64,000 bases of DNA from DATJLY01 sp035518375 (lineage in GTDB: Bacteria > Pseudomonadota > Alphaproteobacteria > ATCC43930 > CGMCC-115725). The stretch lies in NCBI GenBank assembly GCA_035518375.1, contig DATIXQ010000104.1:1-64000 (forward strand), given 5' to 3'. A program made the translations under genes and the position numbers. A model generated the notes under the pieces. It did not search any database, had not been told where the DNA came from, and saw nothing but the letters and a program-made list of their open reading frames with translations. Shown piece by piece: positions 52,821-61,503 of this stretch (position 1 is the stretch's first letter; each line of letters begins with the position of its first letter).

Positions 52821-53552
52821 TCAGAGCCCCATGTAGAACTTGCGGATGAGCTCGTTGTTGTTGAGCGCGTCAGGCGATTCGCCTGCGAATGCGATCTTGC
52901 CGTGCACGATGACATAGCCGCGGTCGGCGATGCGGATGGCTTGCGTGAAATTCTGCTCGGCCATGAGCACGGTGAGCTGATACTCGTCGCGCAGCTCCTT
53001 GATCTTGTCGATGACGCGCCGCACCAGCACCGGGGCCAAGCCCACCGACGGCTCGTCGATGAGAAGAATGCGCGGCGCCGACATGAGCGCGCGCGCCAGC
53101 GCCAGCATCTGCTGTTCGCCGCCGCTCATCGAGCCCGCGAGCTGATGGCGGCGCTCCTGCAAAACCGGAAACACCCCGAAGCAATATTCGATGTTGCGTT
53201 TCAAATGCTCGCGCGCGGTCTTGCGGTAGGCGCCAAGGTAGAGATTTTCCTCGACCGTGAGCTTCGGAAAGAGCCGTCGCCCCTCCGGCACGAGAACGAC
53301 GCCGAGATCGACGATCTCCTCGGTCGACTTGCCAGTGAGCTCGTGCACCGTTCCATCGAGATCTACTGTCACCGAGCCGGCGGTCGGACGCAGCATGCCC
53401 ATAATGCATTTCATGAGCGTGCTCTTGCCGTTGCCGTTGGTGCCGAGCAGCACCACGGTCTCGCCGCCCTTCGCCTCGAGCGAGATGTCCTCGAGCACAC
53501 GCACGGCGCCGTAAGCGGCGTGGAGACCCTTGATCGCGAGGCTATTCGCCAA
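52821..53552 (-). CDS. LivF-type ABC transporter ATPase (second system)
   Basis: 243 residues. Walker A is GTNGNGKST, the LivF block VLVPEGRRLFPKLTVEENL, signature MSGGEQQ and Walker B ILLIDEPSVG. It overlaps the LivG gene by 11 bases. Part of a HMGF importer that lacks its own periplasmic receptor in this window. Confidence 0.93.
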   Translation of the reverse strand: MANSLAIKGLHAAYGAVRVLEDISLEAKGGETVVLLGTNGNGKSTLMKCIMGMLRPTAGSVTVDLDGTVHELTGKSTEEIVDLGVVLVPEGRRLFPKLTVEENLYLGAYRKTAREHLKRNIEYCFGVFPVLQERRHQLAGSMSGGEQQMLALARALMSAPRILLIDEPSVGLAPVLVRRVIDKIKELRDEYQLTVLMAEQNFTQAIRIADRGYVIVHGKIAFAGESPDALNNNELIRKFYMGL

Positions 53553-54279
53553 GATAGGCCCTCTCGACCTCGGGGTTGCGGATCACTTCCTGCGGCTCGC
53601 CGTCCGCGATCTTGCGCCCGGCGACAAGCACGACGAGCCGTTCGGAAAAACTCATCACCGCACGCATGATGTGCTCGATCAGCACGATCGCAAGCCCCTG
53701 CTCGACCAGGCGGTGGAGCACGACGAGGATGTCGTCGACCTCGGAATGTGAAAGGCCGGCCATCGACTCATCCGCGAGCAGAAGCTTCGGCTCGGCGGCC
53801 ATGGCGCGCGCGAGCTCGAGCTTGCGCATCTCGATCTGTGTCAGGTCGCGCGGGCGCTTATCGGCCTTGTCCTCGAGCCCGACGAGGCCCAGAAGCTCGG
53901 CGCTCCGCTCCTCGATCGCGCGCTCGCCGAGATGCGTGCCGGAGCGCGCGTTGACTGTGTAGAGGATCGGGACCCGCAGGTTCTGCTTCACCGTCATGCT
54001 GCGGAACGGGCGCGGGAGCTGGAAGCTGCGGGCGAGGCCGAGGCGCGTGCGCTGATAGGCAGGCAACCCGTCGATCGCGGTTCCCGCGAAGCTGACCGAT
54101 CCCTGCTCGTTGTGCAGCGTGCCGCAAATGCAATTGACAAGCGTGCTCTTGCCCGAGCCGTTGGGGCCGATGAGGCCAAGCCGCTCGCCCGCGCGCACCT
54201 CGACGTCGATGCCTTCGAGCGCCACGAACCCGCCGAAGCGCTTGCCGAGCCCCTCGATCTTAAGCAACGTCTCGCTCAC
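53542..54279 (-). CDS. LivG-type ABC transporter ATPase with degenerate signature (second system)
   Basis: 245 residues. Walker A is GPNGSGKST; Walker B is LLLADESMAG with the catalytic Glu. The ABC signature reads LTQIEMRKLELARAM, lacking the usual glycine of LSxGQ, a variant I believe occurs in some LivG subfamilies. The GTG start at 54279 overlaps the LivM stop by four bases. Function should be ATP hydrolysis with LivF. Confidence 0.9.
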   Translation of the reverse strand: MSETLLKIEGLGKRFGGFVALEGIDVEVRAGERLGLIGPNGSGKSTLVNCICGTLHNEQGSVSFAGTAIDGLPAYQRTRLGLARSFQLPRPFRSMTVKQNLRVPILYTVNARSGTHLGERAIEERSAELLGLVGLEDKADKRPRDLTQIEMRKLELARAMAAEPKLLLADESMAGLSHSEVDDILVVLHRLVEQGLAIVLIEHIMRAVMSFSERLVVLVAGRKIADGEPQEVIRNPEVERAYLGE

Positions 54280-55220
54280 CCGCGCCTCCCGCGGCCGCGG
54301 CGCTCGAAGAGGCCGATGATGCCGTTGGGCGCAATGACGACGAACCCCACCATCAGCACGCCGACGATCAGCAGATTGACGGCCGACGAAATCGTGACCG
54401 TCGCGACCTGCTGGATCGTGCCGAGAAAGATCGCGCCGATGAGCGGCCCGAGCCAGTATTGCGTGCCGCCAATCAACGGCATGGCGATGCTGTTCACGGC
54501 GAAAGTCAGGTTGAAGCCCGAGGTCGGATCGAGATAGGTCACGTAATAGGGCAGCGGCGCGCCCGCCATTCCCATGAGCGCGCCCGAGAGCGTGGTCGAG
54601 ATGAGTTTGAGGCGGAGCGTCGGCACGCCCGAGGCCTCGGCCGACATCTCGTCGTCGCGGATCGTGGCAAGGCCGTAGCCCAGGGTCGAATGCTCGATCG
54701 TGCGCGCGATCGCGATCGAGAGCCCCGCCAGGATCAGCATGATCAGGAAGAGATACTGGATGTAGCTGCCGATCAAAGGCGCGGTCTGCGGCCGGATGAT
54801 ATAGACGCCGCGCGAGCCGCCGACATAGTCCCAGTTGGTGATGAGGGTCTGCAGCACGACCGCGAGCGCGAGCGTCGAGATGGCGAAGAAGACGCCGCGC
54901 AAGCGCAGCGTGAGATAGCCCATGCCGAGCCCGAGAAGGCCGGCCAGCACGCCGCCCGCCAGGATCAGCACGGGAATGGGCGGCCCCCACAATTTATGCA
55001 GCACGACCGAGCAATAGGCGCCAATGGCGAGAAAGGCGGCGGTGCCGAAGTTGAGGTAGCCGGTGTAGCCGCCGAGGATGTTCCATGCCGTCGACAGCAC
55101 GATGTATTGCAGCACGAGATATGACGCGAAGAAGAAGTAATCGTTGCTGACGAGGCGCGAGAGCGCGAACACCACGGCCACGGTGACGGCGGTGAGGATC
55201 CAGAATGTGCCGGTCTTCAT
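54276..55220 (-). CDS. LivM-type ABC transporter permease (second system)
   Basis: 314 residues, about eight to nine helices. STAWNILGGYTGYLNFGTAAFLAIGAY is the LivM signature split over helix 2-3; PLIGGTQYWLGPLIGAIFLG is the docking loop. It directly follows LivH: its start codon (55220-55218) abuts the LivH stop (55223-55221). The C-terminus is arginine-rich (RRGRGRRG). Confidence 0.92.
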   Translation of the reverse strand: MKTGTFWILTAVTVAVVFALSRLVSNDYFFFASYLVLQYIVLSTAWNILGGYTGYLNFGTAAFLAIGAYCSVVLHKLWGPPIPVLILAGGVLAGLLGLGMGYLTLRLRGVFFAISTLALAVVLQTLITNWDYVGGSRGVYIIRPQTAPLIGSYIQYLFLIMLILAGLSIAIARTIEHSTLGYGLATIRDDEMSAEASGVPTLRLKLISTTLSGALMGMAGAPLPYYVTYLDPTSGFNLTFAVNSIAMPLIGGTQYWLGPLIGAIFLGTIQQVATVTISSAVNLLIVGVLMVGFVVIAPNGIIGLFERRGRGRRG

Positions 55221-56087
55221 CTAGCGACCCATGATCCCGGTCGGGCGGAATCCCAACGTCAGCAGCAGGAACCCGAAGGCCACGGCCGGCGACCACGAAG
55301 GGCCATAGAAGGTCGCGGTGATGTTCTCGGCAATGCCGATGAGGATCGCCGCCGTGAACATGCCGGGGAAGCTTCCCATGCCGCCCAGCACGCAGATCGC
55401 AAAGACGCGCCCGATATAGTCGCGCCCGATCGACGGCTCGACCGGCTGAATGATGATGAGGCACGATCCGGCGAGCGCGGCGGTCGCGATCGAGATCGAG
55501 AACGCGATCCGCTTGATGTGCGTCGGATTGACCGACATGAGACGGAGCGCACCCGAATCCTGCGGCACGGCGAGGATCGCGCGGCCAAGGAACGTGCGCG
55601 ACAGAAAGAGCTGAAGGATCGCGACGAGAACCACGGACACGGCTGCCGGCACGAGCATCCTGAGCGGCAGGTCGACCTCGCCCAGATGCAGGCTCGGGCC
55701 GATATAGGGCGCCTCGACGAAGCGGTAATCGACGCCGAAGATGAGGATGAGCGCCACCTCGGTGATGAACAGAAGCCCGAAGAAGAAGGCGAGGCCGCGC
55801 AAGCCTTCCTCGCCGCGCCGCTCGAACGACCAGTAATAGGTCTCGTAGATGAGCCAGCCCAGCAGCAGGAAGCCGGGGATCACGAGCACGCCCGCCAGGA
55901 TCGGATCGATGCCGAAATTGGAGTTGAGGATATAGGCGGTGAAGGAGCCGAGGATGATGAAGGCGGGATGCGCGAGGTTGCCGATGTCGAGCATGCCGAA
56001 CGAGATGGCGATGCCGACCGTGACCGCAGCATAGAAGCCGCCGAGCAGGATACCGGATGCCACGGCGTTGAGCAGGAGATCTGTCAT
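55221..56087 (-). CDS. LivH-type ABC transporter permease (second system)
   Basis: 288 residues. GILLGGFYAAVTVGIAISFGMLDIGNLAHPAFI is the LivH opening, and CVLGGMGSFPGMFTAAILIGI the coupling loop. First gene of the leftward LivH-M-G-F-dehydrogenase operon. No clear ribosome-binding site precedes the ATG. A receptor gene is missing upstream; orphan Liv-type receptors at 3844 and 31049 are candidates to work with it. Confidence 0.92.
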   Translation of the reverse strand: MTDLLLNAVASGILLGGFYAAVTVGIAISFGMLDIGNLAHPAFIILGSFTAYILNSNFGIDPILAGVLVIPGFLLLGWLIYETYYWSFERRGEEGLRGLAFFFGLLFITEVALILIFGVDYRFVEAPYIGPSLHLGEVDLPLRMLVPAAVSVVLVAILQLFLSRTFLGRAILAVPQDSGALRLMSVNPTHIKRIAFSISIATAALAGSCLIIIQPVEPSIGRDYIGRVFAICVLGGMGSFPGMFTAAILIGIAENITATFYGPSWSPAVAFGFLLLTLGFRPTGIMGR

Positions 56088-56572
56088 ATGATGGCGGCGG
56101 TGCGGCTCAGCGGAGCGCGGGCGCGCCGGCCCGGGCCCCGGGCGGTCGAAGAACGAGGCGGTGCCCGCATCGGATGGTCGCTCCCTGATCCGCGCCCCAG
56201 GTTGAATGCCCCGGAGCCAGTTATCGCTCGCGTCTTACTAGCCTTGATCGTGGCGCGGTGCAATTGCCCTGTAGCGGCCCTCGCGGCGGCGCGTACACGA
56301 GCAGCGAATGCCCCGCAAGCACTGCAACCGTGATGCGCTCATATGGAAACCCGCAGCAACCGCGCTCACGCCGTTCACAAGATGTAGAAGCGCGCGGAAC
56401 CGGACACAGTATTGCTTGTTTGCTGAAAGACCGCGGATTGTTGGCTCGCGACCATTGGTACAATTCAACGCGCATTTTATGCTTAATTCGCGAAATTCGT
56501 TTGCTCCCGATTTCCGCCACTCATAGACTGTGGCAGTTTGATTTCCGCGGTCAGAGCAAAAGGGAGGCCGGC
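56088..56572. other. 485-base gene-free region between divergent units
   Basis: The longest non-coding stretch of the window. The left 200 bases are GC-rich without convincing coding; the right part (about 56330-56560) is noticeably richer in A+T than its surroundings and has no good frame. It must hold the promoters of the leftward Liv operon and of the rightward small genes. No RNA gene or strong hairpin was recognised. Confidence 0.6.
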
Positions 56573-56791
56573 ATGCGGATCTACACCGTGACAAGCGACG
56601 GCACGCCCGCGGCAGTCGTGCGCGCGGACAATCCTGCCGACGCGATCGACACCGCACGCGCGCTTGCAGCGCCGGTCGCGCTGGAGGGGCACCTCGCCGT
56701 GCGCGACCCCAACGACAGCGAGATGGTGAGCTGGCTCGAGCGGCGCGACGACCACGTGCTGCCGGCGTTCGCTGCCGAAAAGGCTGCATGA
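56573..56791 (+). CDS. small hypothetical protein
   Basis: 72 residues from an ATG preceded by GGGAGG. It begins RIYTVTSDGTPAAVVRADNP and ends in an Ala-rich tail; no known domain recognised. No signal or membrane segment. It is followed ten bases later by another small gene on the same strand, suggesting a two-gene unit. Confidence 0.6.
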   Translation: MRIYTVTSDGTPAAVVRADNPADAIDTARALAAPVALEGHLAVRDPNDSEMVSWLERRDDHVLPAFAAEKAA

Positions 56792-56801
56792 GGACTCTCG
56801 G

Positions 56802-57002
56802 ATGACGGAAGCGCTCCTCGAGACCGACGAGGCGGAAAGGATCGCCGGCGACCTTGCCGCGAAGTATGGCGAAGATGCGATCGGCTTTGTGCGCGCGCGC
56901 GCCGATCGCGCGCAGGAAATCGGCGACGAGCTCGCCTGGAATGCTTGGCAGGCCGTGCTCGATGCCACGGAATCCCTGCTCGCGCGGCGCGAGGACGATT
57001 AG
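56802..57002 (+). CDS. small hypothetical helical protein
   Basis: 66 residues, acidic, predicted by eye to be mainly helical: TEALLETDEAERIAGDLAAKYG and VRARADRAQEIGDELAWNAW. No family recognised; the pattern resembles small alphaproteobacterial proteins with repeated RAxxRAxE helices. It lies ten bases after its small neighbour and 48 before the enoyl-CoA hydratase gene. Confidence 0.6.
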   Translation: MTEALLETDEAERIAGDLAAKYGEDAIGFVRARADRAQEIGDELAWNAWQAVLDATESLLARREDD

Positions 57003-57050
57003 CGCCGCGCATCGTTGACGCGCCCGCCCGCAACGAATAGCGTTCCGGGC

Positions 57051-57839
57051 ATGGCGCAGTACCAAACCCTCCTGACCGAACGGATCGAGCCGGCGGTTCT
57101 GCGCGTCACGCTCAACCGCCCGCAGGCGGCCAACGCGCTCAACACCGAAATGGGGCGCGAGCTCCTTTCGCTGTGGAGCGCCCTCGCGGATGCGAGCGAC
57201 ATACGCTGCGTCGTGCTGACCGGCGCGGGGACCCGCGCCTTCTGCGGCGGCGCCGACCTGAAGGAGCGTCAGGGCATGAGCGATGCCGACTGGCAGGCGC
57301 AGCACATCATCTTCGAGCGTCACTACTGGGCGCTTCTCGATGTGCCGATGCCGGTCATCGCCGCCGTCAACGGCCATGCCTATGCCGGCGGGCTCGAGAT
57401 GATCCTCGCGTGCGATTTCGCTTACGCCGTGCCGGGCGCGCGCTTCGCCTTGACCGAGACGACGCTCGGCATCATGCCGGGCGCAGGCGGCACGCAGCTT
57501 CTGCCGCGCGCGGTGGGCGAACGCCGCGCCAAGGAGATGATCCTGACGGGCCGCCCCTTCACGGCCGAGGAAGCGCAGGAGTGGGGCCTCGTCAACCGGC
57601 TGGTCGCGCCCGAGGCACTCATGGATGCGAGCCTCGCCACCGCGGCGCAGATTGCCGAGAACGCGCCTTTGGCGGTGCGCCAGGCGAAGAAGTCGATCCA
57701 CACCGGCCTGCAGATGGATCTGAAGAACGCGTTTCTGTTCGAGATCGAGGCTTATAACCGGCTCGTCCCGACCGAGGACCGGCGCGAAGGCATCACTGCC
57801 TTCAACGAGAAGCGGAAGCCCCGCTTCACGGGGCGCTGA
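57051..57839 (+). CDS. enoyl-CoA hydratase/isomerase family protein
   Basis: 262 residues, crotonase fold. TGAGTRAFCGGADLKER (first oxyanion glycine), AAVNGHAYAGGLEMILACD (second), and TETTLGIMPGAGGTQLLPRAVG with a Glu in the usual general-acid position (TLGIMPGAGG). It catalyses hydration or isomerisation of an enoyl-CoA. ATG 57051 is preferred over a TTG twelve codons upstream. It lies four bases before an acyl-CoA dehydrogenase gene, so both act in one beta-oxidation-like pathway. Confidence 0.9.
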   Translation: MAQYQTLLTERIEPAVLRVTLNRPQAANALNTEMGRELLSLWSALADASDIRCVVLTGAGTRAFCGGADLKERQGMSDADWQAQHIIFERHYWALLDVPMPVIAAVNGHAYAGGLEMILACDFAYAVPGARFALTETTLGIMPGAGGTQLLPRAVGERRAKEMILTGRPFTAEEAQEWGLVNRLVAPEALMDASLATAAQIAENAPLAVRQAKKSIHTGLQMDLKNAFLFEIEAYNRLVPTEDRREGITAFNEKRKPRFTGR

Positions 57840-57842
57840 GCG

Positions 57843-59018
57843 ATGAGCGAGACCGCGCTGCCGCTGGGCGAGGATTTCGCCGAGATTCGCGCCGCCGTGC
57901 GCCGCATCTGCGAGGGCTTTCCCGGCGCCTATTGGCGCGAGCGCGAGGCGAAGTCGGAATATCCGGAAGCCTTCGTCTCCGCGCTGACCAAGGCGGGTTA
58001 TCTCGGCGTGCTCATTCCCGAGCACTACGGCGGGTCGGGCCTGCCGCTTCGCGCTGCCTCGGTGATGCTCGAGGAGATCCACGGCGCGGGGTGCAACGCC
58101 GGCGCCTGCCACGCGCAGATGTACATCATGGGAACGCTGCTCAGGCACGGCAGTGCGGCACAAAAGGAGCGCTATCTGCCGAAGATCGCGTCGGGCGAGC
58201 TCAGGCTCCAGGCGTTCGGCGTGACCGAGCCGACGACCGGCTCCGACACGACGCAGTTGAAGACGCGCGCGGAGCGGCGCGGCAACGATCGCTTCGTTGT
58301 GCGCGGGCAGAAGGTGTGGACCTCGCGCGCGCGGCAGTCGGACCTGATGCTTCTTCTCGCGCGCACCACGCCTGCGGAGGAAGTGAAGCGGCGCGGCGAC
58401 GGGCTTTCGGTGTTCATCGTCGATCTCAACGAAGCGCGCGGCAAGGGCGTCGAGATCCGCCCGCTCGACGCGATGATCAACCACAACACCAACGAGATCT
58501 TCTTCGACGATCTCGAAGTCCCGGCCGAGAACCTCGTCGGCGAAGAAGGCAAGGGCTTCCGCTACATCCTCGACGGCATGAACGCCGAGCGCATCCTCAT
58601 CGCATCGGAGGCGCTGGGCGACGCGCGCTGGTTCGTGCGCACCGCCGTCGCTTATGCCGGCAGCCGCGTGGTGTTCGGGCGCCCCATTGGGCAGAACCAG
58701 GGCGTGGCATTTCCGATCGCCAAGGCGCACGCCGAGACCGAGGCGGCCGACCTCATGGTGCGGAAGGCCGCGGCACTCTTCGACGCGGGCGCGCCGTGCG
58801 GGCCCGAGGCCAACATGGCGAAGCTTCTCGCCGCCGACGCGTCATGGCATGCCGGCGAGGCCTGCTTTCAGACGCATGGCGGATTTGCCTTCGCGCGCGA
58901 GTACGACGTCGAGCGCAAATGGCGCGAGACACGGCTGTTCCAGACTGCGCCCATCTCGACGAACCTCGTCCTGGCATATATCGCCGAGCACGTGTTGGGC
59001 TTGCCGCGGTCCTACTGA
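57843..59018 (+). CDS. acyl-CoA dehydrogenase
   Basis: 391 residues. FGVTEPTTGSDTTQLKTRAER is the FAD/substrate signature, GQKVWTSRARQSDLML follows, and the C-terminal QTHGGFAFAREYDVERKWRETRLF is the second signature. GFPGAYWREREAKSEYPEAF at the start fits the family of medium-length enzymes. It oxidises an acyl-CoA to the 2-enoyl form for the coupled hydratase. Confidence 0.92.
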   Translation: MSETALPLGEDFAEIRAAVRRICEGFPGAYWREREAKSEYPEAFVSALTKAGYLGVLIPEHYGGSGLPLRAASVMLEEIHGAGCNAGACHAQMYIMGTLLRHGSAAQKERYLPKIASGELRLQAFGVTEPTTGSDTTQLKTRAERRGNDRFVVRGQKVWTSRARQSDLMLLLARTTPAEEVKRRGDGLSVFIVDLNEARGKGVEIRPLDAMINHNTNEIFFDDLEVPAENLVGEEGKGFRYILDGMNAERILIASEALGDARWFVRTAVAYAGSRVVFGRPIGQNQGVAFPIAKAHAETEAADLMVRKAAALFDAGAPCGPEANMAKLLAADASWHAGEACFQTHGGFAFAREYDVERKWRETRLFQTAPISTNLVLAYIAEHVLGLPRSY

Positions 59019-59062
59019 ACGAGGCAATATCGCCGGCACCCCGCCAAATCCTGGAGACAGAA

Positions 59063-59305
59063 ATGGCCGATCCGATTCCCGCACAAAAGAGCCCCTACGG
59101 CGTCCAGGTCGAGGCCGGACAGCGCTATGTCTGGTGCGCCTGCGGGCGCAGCAAGTCGCAGCCCTTCTGCGACGGGACGCACAAGGATTTCGGGCTCCGG
59201 CCGGTCCCGTTCGTCGCCGAGAAGACCGAGCAGGCATGGCTCTGCGGCTGCAAGGCAAGCGGCAACAAGCCGTTCTGCGACGGCTCCCACAAGAAAGTCC
59301 CATGA
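59063..59305 (+). CDS. CDGSH iron-sulfur domain protein, two motifs
   Basis: 80 residues with two complete CDGSH motifs: CACGRSKSQPFCDGTH and CGCKASGNKPFCDGSH, each able to hold a 3Cys-1His [2Fe-2S] cluster. No membrane segment is seen, unlike the mitochondrial mitoNEET type. Electron or cluster transfer is the family role. GGAGA precedes the ATG. Its stop overlaps the next start (ATGA). Confidence 0.9.
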   Translation: MADPIPAQKSPYGVQVEAGQRYVWCACGRSKSQPFCDGTHKDFGLRPVPFVAEKTEQAWLCGCKASGNKPFCDGSHKKVP

Positions 59306-59595
59306 CGCCGCGGCTTGCACTTCTCTTGATCGTGCCGCTGGTGGCGCTCGCGCCAAACCTCTCGAGCGCGGCCGATCAGCGGGATTTTCCCGACGCGCAG
59401 ATGATGCAACAGTTCGCCGAGGCACAGCGGCTCGCGCGGCAGGCGGGCGAGGACATGGTCCGAGCAATGGATGCGCTCGCCCGCGCCGTGCCACGCTACG
59501 GCATGCCGTACCTCGATCGCGACGGCAACATCGTCATCCCGCGCGTGCCGCGCGGGACGCCTGTCCCGGACGAGGGTCCGTCCGGCTCGCTCTAG
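59302..59595 (+). CDS. small secreted hypothetical protein
   Basis: 97 residues with a signal peptide (TPRLALLLIVPLVALAPNLSSA) and a mature part QRLARQAGEDMVRAMDALARAVPRYGMPYLDRDGNIVIPR. Short periplasmic proteins with the AVPRYG/DRDGNI pattern are common in alphaproteobacteria (family impression, unnamed). It overlaps the CDGSH gene by four bases, so the two are co-translated. Function unknown. Confidence 0.7.
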   Translation: MTPRLALLLIVPLVALAPNLSSAADQRDFPDAQMMQQFAEAQRLARQAGEDMVRAMDALARAVPRYGMPYLDRDGNIVIPRVPRGTPVPDEGPSGSL

Positions 59596-59602
59596 GCGGC
59601 CG

Positions 59603-60097
59603 CTATTTGAGGCGGTCGCGGATCGCGTCGAGCCCGGCCTTGGCGCAGGCATCGTCGAGATTGCCGCCGGGCGCGCCCGCGGCGCCGATCGCACCTACCA
59701 CCTCGTCGCCGACCTTGATGACGACCCCACCCTGGAACAGCAGCAGGTGCGGCAGCTTCGAGGTGAGCGTCGCGAGCGTCGTGGTCTTGGCGCGCTCGAC
59801 GAGAGGGCCGGTGTCACTCTTGAAAGTGACGGCCGTGTAGGCCTTGTCATGCGCGCTGTCGATGGTGTGGATGCCGGCGTTGTCGCCGCGCAGGCTCGCC
59901 TGCGTCACGCCGTCGACATCGACCAGCACCGCCGTCTCGGCATAGTGATCCTTGGCGCAGCTCGCGACCGCGGCGCCGACCGCCTCGTTGGCGAGCGCCG
60001 CCGAAATCCGGTGCGTCGGCAGCAGATCGGCGGCAAAGGCGGACGTGGCAACGGCGAGTGCCAACGGCACGGCGGCAGTGGCGGCAAAGCGGATCAT
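59603..60097 (-). CDS. GlcG/HbpS-like (DUF336) secreted protein
   Basis: 164 residues. Signal MIRFAATAAVPLALAVATSAFA, then the GlcG/HbpS alpha-beta core: AVASCAKDHYAETAVLVDVDG, ASLRGDNAGIHTIDSAHDKAYTAVTF and GGVVIKVGDEVVGAIGAAGAPGG. The family includes heme-binding HbpS and small-molecule binders. ATG 60097 opens the signal. It lies in divergence to YqgE with 58 bases between. Confidence 0.87.
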   Translation of the reverse strand: MIRFAATAAVPLALAVATSAFAADLLPTHRISAALANEAVGAAVASCAKDHYAETAVLVDVDGVTQASLRGDNAGIHTIDSAHDKAYTAVTFKSDTGPLVERAKTTTLATLTSKLPHLLLFQGGVVIKVGDEVVGAIGAAGAPGGNLDDACAKAGLDAIRDRLK

Positions 60098-60155
60098 CCT
60101 GTCCTCCCGGGTCTCTTGCGGCACCATGATCACCCTGCCTTAATGGCGGCGCAAC

Positions 60156-60773
60156 ATGGCCCGGGCCCGCCTTCTCGCCCCGATCCTCGCACTCGCCGCC
60201 GCGGCGCTGCTCCTGGCGGCGCGCCCGCAAGGCGATGAGAAGGAAGGACCCGCCTCCCTTGCCGGCCAGTTCCTCATTGCGGCGCCCGACATGGGCGACC
60301 CGCGCTTTGCCGAGACCGTCATCCTCATGGTGCATCACGACGAGACCGGCGCGTTCGGCATCGTCATCAACCGCCCGGTCGAGACGCGCTCTCTCGCGAG
60401 CCTGCTCGAGGCGCTCGGCGACAAAGACCCGTCGGCCAAGGGCGACGTGCAGATCTATGCCGGCGGGCCGGTCGAGCCGGCGATCGGTTTCGTCGTCCAC
60501 AGCGCCGAGTACCGCCGCGCCGGCACCCTCGCGATCGACGGCCAGGTCGCCGTCACCTCGAACCCCGAGGTGCTGCGCGACATGGGCGCCGGCAAGGGTC
60601 CAGCCCAGTCGCTAGTGGCGTTCGGCTATGCCGGCTGGGGCCCCGGCCAGCTCGAGAACGAGCTGGCGCAGCACGCCTGGTTCACCGAGCCCGAGGACCC
60701 GAAGCTGGTGTTCGACCCCGACCGCGCCGACCTGTGGAAGAAGGCGCTCGACCGTCGCGACCGGGCACTTTAG
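60156..60773 (+). CDS. YqgE/AlgH family protein with N-terminal membrane leader
   Basis: 205 residues. The family core starts near residue 35: GQFLIAAPDMGDPRFAETVILMVHHDETGAFGIVINRPV, with GGPVEPAIGFVVHS and AFGYAGWGPGQLENEL later. UPF0301/YqgE proteins are usually cytosolic and begin directly with this core. Here a hydrophobic leader (ARARLLAPILALAAAALLLAA) precedes it, suggesting export or anchoring. ATG 60156 has no strong ribosome-binding site. Confidence 0.9.
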   Translation: MARARLLAPILALAAAALLLAARPQGDEKEGPASLAGQFLIAAPDMGDPRFAETVILMVHHDETGAFGIVINRPVETRSLASLLEALGDKDPSAKGDVQIYAGGPVEPAIGFVVHSAEYRRAGTLAIDGQVAVTSNPEVLRDMGAGKGPAQSLVAFGYAGWGPGQLENELAQHAWFTEPEDPKLVFDPDRADLWKKALDRRDRAL

Positions 60774-60847
60774 ATATAACTTGCTGATATAGCTTGAATA
60801 TTCGAATTAGGTTCGTTCCGTAGTTTTGCGCACGGGCGGGCGGAGTT

Positions 60848-60884
60848 GGCGGCGGCTCCCCGGGGTCAAGCCGGTGCCGCCGCC
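60848..60884. terminator. GC-rich hairpin between convergent genes
   Basis: Arms GGCGGCGGC (60848-60856) and GCCGCCGCC (60876-60884) with a CCCCGGGG-containing loop, lying in the gap between the YqgE gene (ends 60773) and the leftward AhpD-like gene (ends 60901). There is no T-run, so it is only a candidate terminator. Confidence 0.3.
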
Positions 60885-60900
60885 CATGACCGAGCCCAGC

Positions 60901-61359
60901 TTATGCGGCTGCGCGCTGCGCCACCGGATGCTCGATGCGCGAACCGACGACGAGCCGGTTCCAGGCATTGATGGTGACGATGAGAAGCGAGAGGTTGACG
61001 ATCTCGGCCTCTGAGAAATGGCGGCGCAGCTCGTCGTAGACGTCGTCGGGTGCCCCTGTCTCGGCGATGAGGGTGAGCGCCTCGGTCCAGGCGAGCGCCG
61101 CGCGCTCGCGCGCGCTGTAGGCCGGCGAGTGCCGCCAGCCGTCGAGCACGTAAAGCTTCTGCTCGCTCACGCCTTCCTTGCGCGCGTCCTTCGAATGCAT
61201 GTCGAGGCAGTAGGCGCAACCGTTGATTTGCGAGGCGCGCATGCGCAGGAGATCGGCGAGCGCCGGATCGATGCCGCACTCGCGGACATATTTCTCGAGC
61301 GTCAGCATCGCATTGTAGGCGCCGGGCGCAACCTTCTTGGGATCGAGTCTGGGAGTCAT
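60901..61359 (-). CDS. carboxymuconolactone decarboxylase/AhpD-like protein
   Basis: 152 residues. RMRASQINGCAYCLDMHSKDARKEG is the AhpD/CMD core: CxxC with the downstream His needed for peroxidase relay. It has the length and CxxCxxxH motif of alkylhydroperoxidase-like proteins; genuine 4-carboxymuconolactone decarboxylases lack the CxxC. ATG 61359 follows a GGAGACTGC site. A reductive detoxification role is likely. Confidence 0.9.
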   Translation of the reverse strand: MTPRLDPKKVAPGAYNAMLTLEKYVRECGIDPALADLLRMRASQINGCAYCLDMHSKDARKEGVSEQKLYVLDGWRHSPAYSARERAALAWTEALTLIAETGAPDDVYDELRRHFSEAEIVNLSLLIVTINAWNRLVVGSRIEHPVAQRAAA

Positions 61360-61503
61360 CGTGCAGTCTCCTTGCAACGAACGAAGGAGAACGCCGCTCG
61401 CGCGCGATGGTGCCGCTCGTGCGTCATATGACCCCGCCCGCCTTGGCATTTCTCGCATGGCCGCGATTCGCTATACTCGGGCGGCGTCGCGAGGAGGCAT
61501 GAG

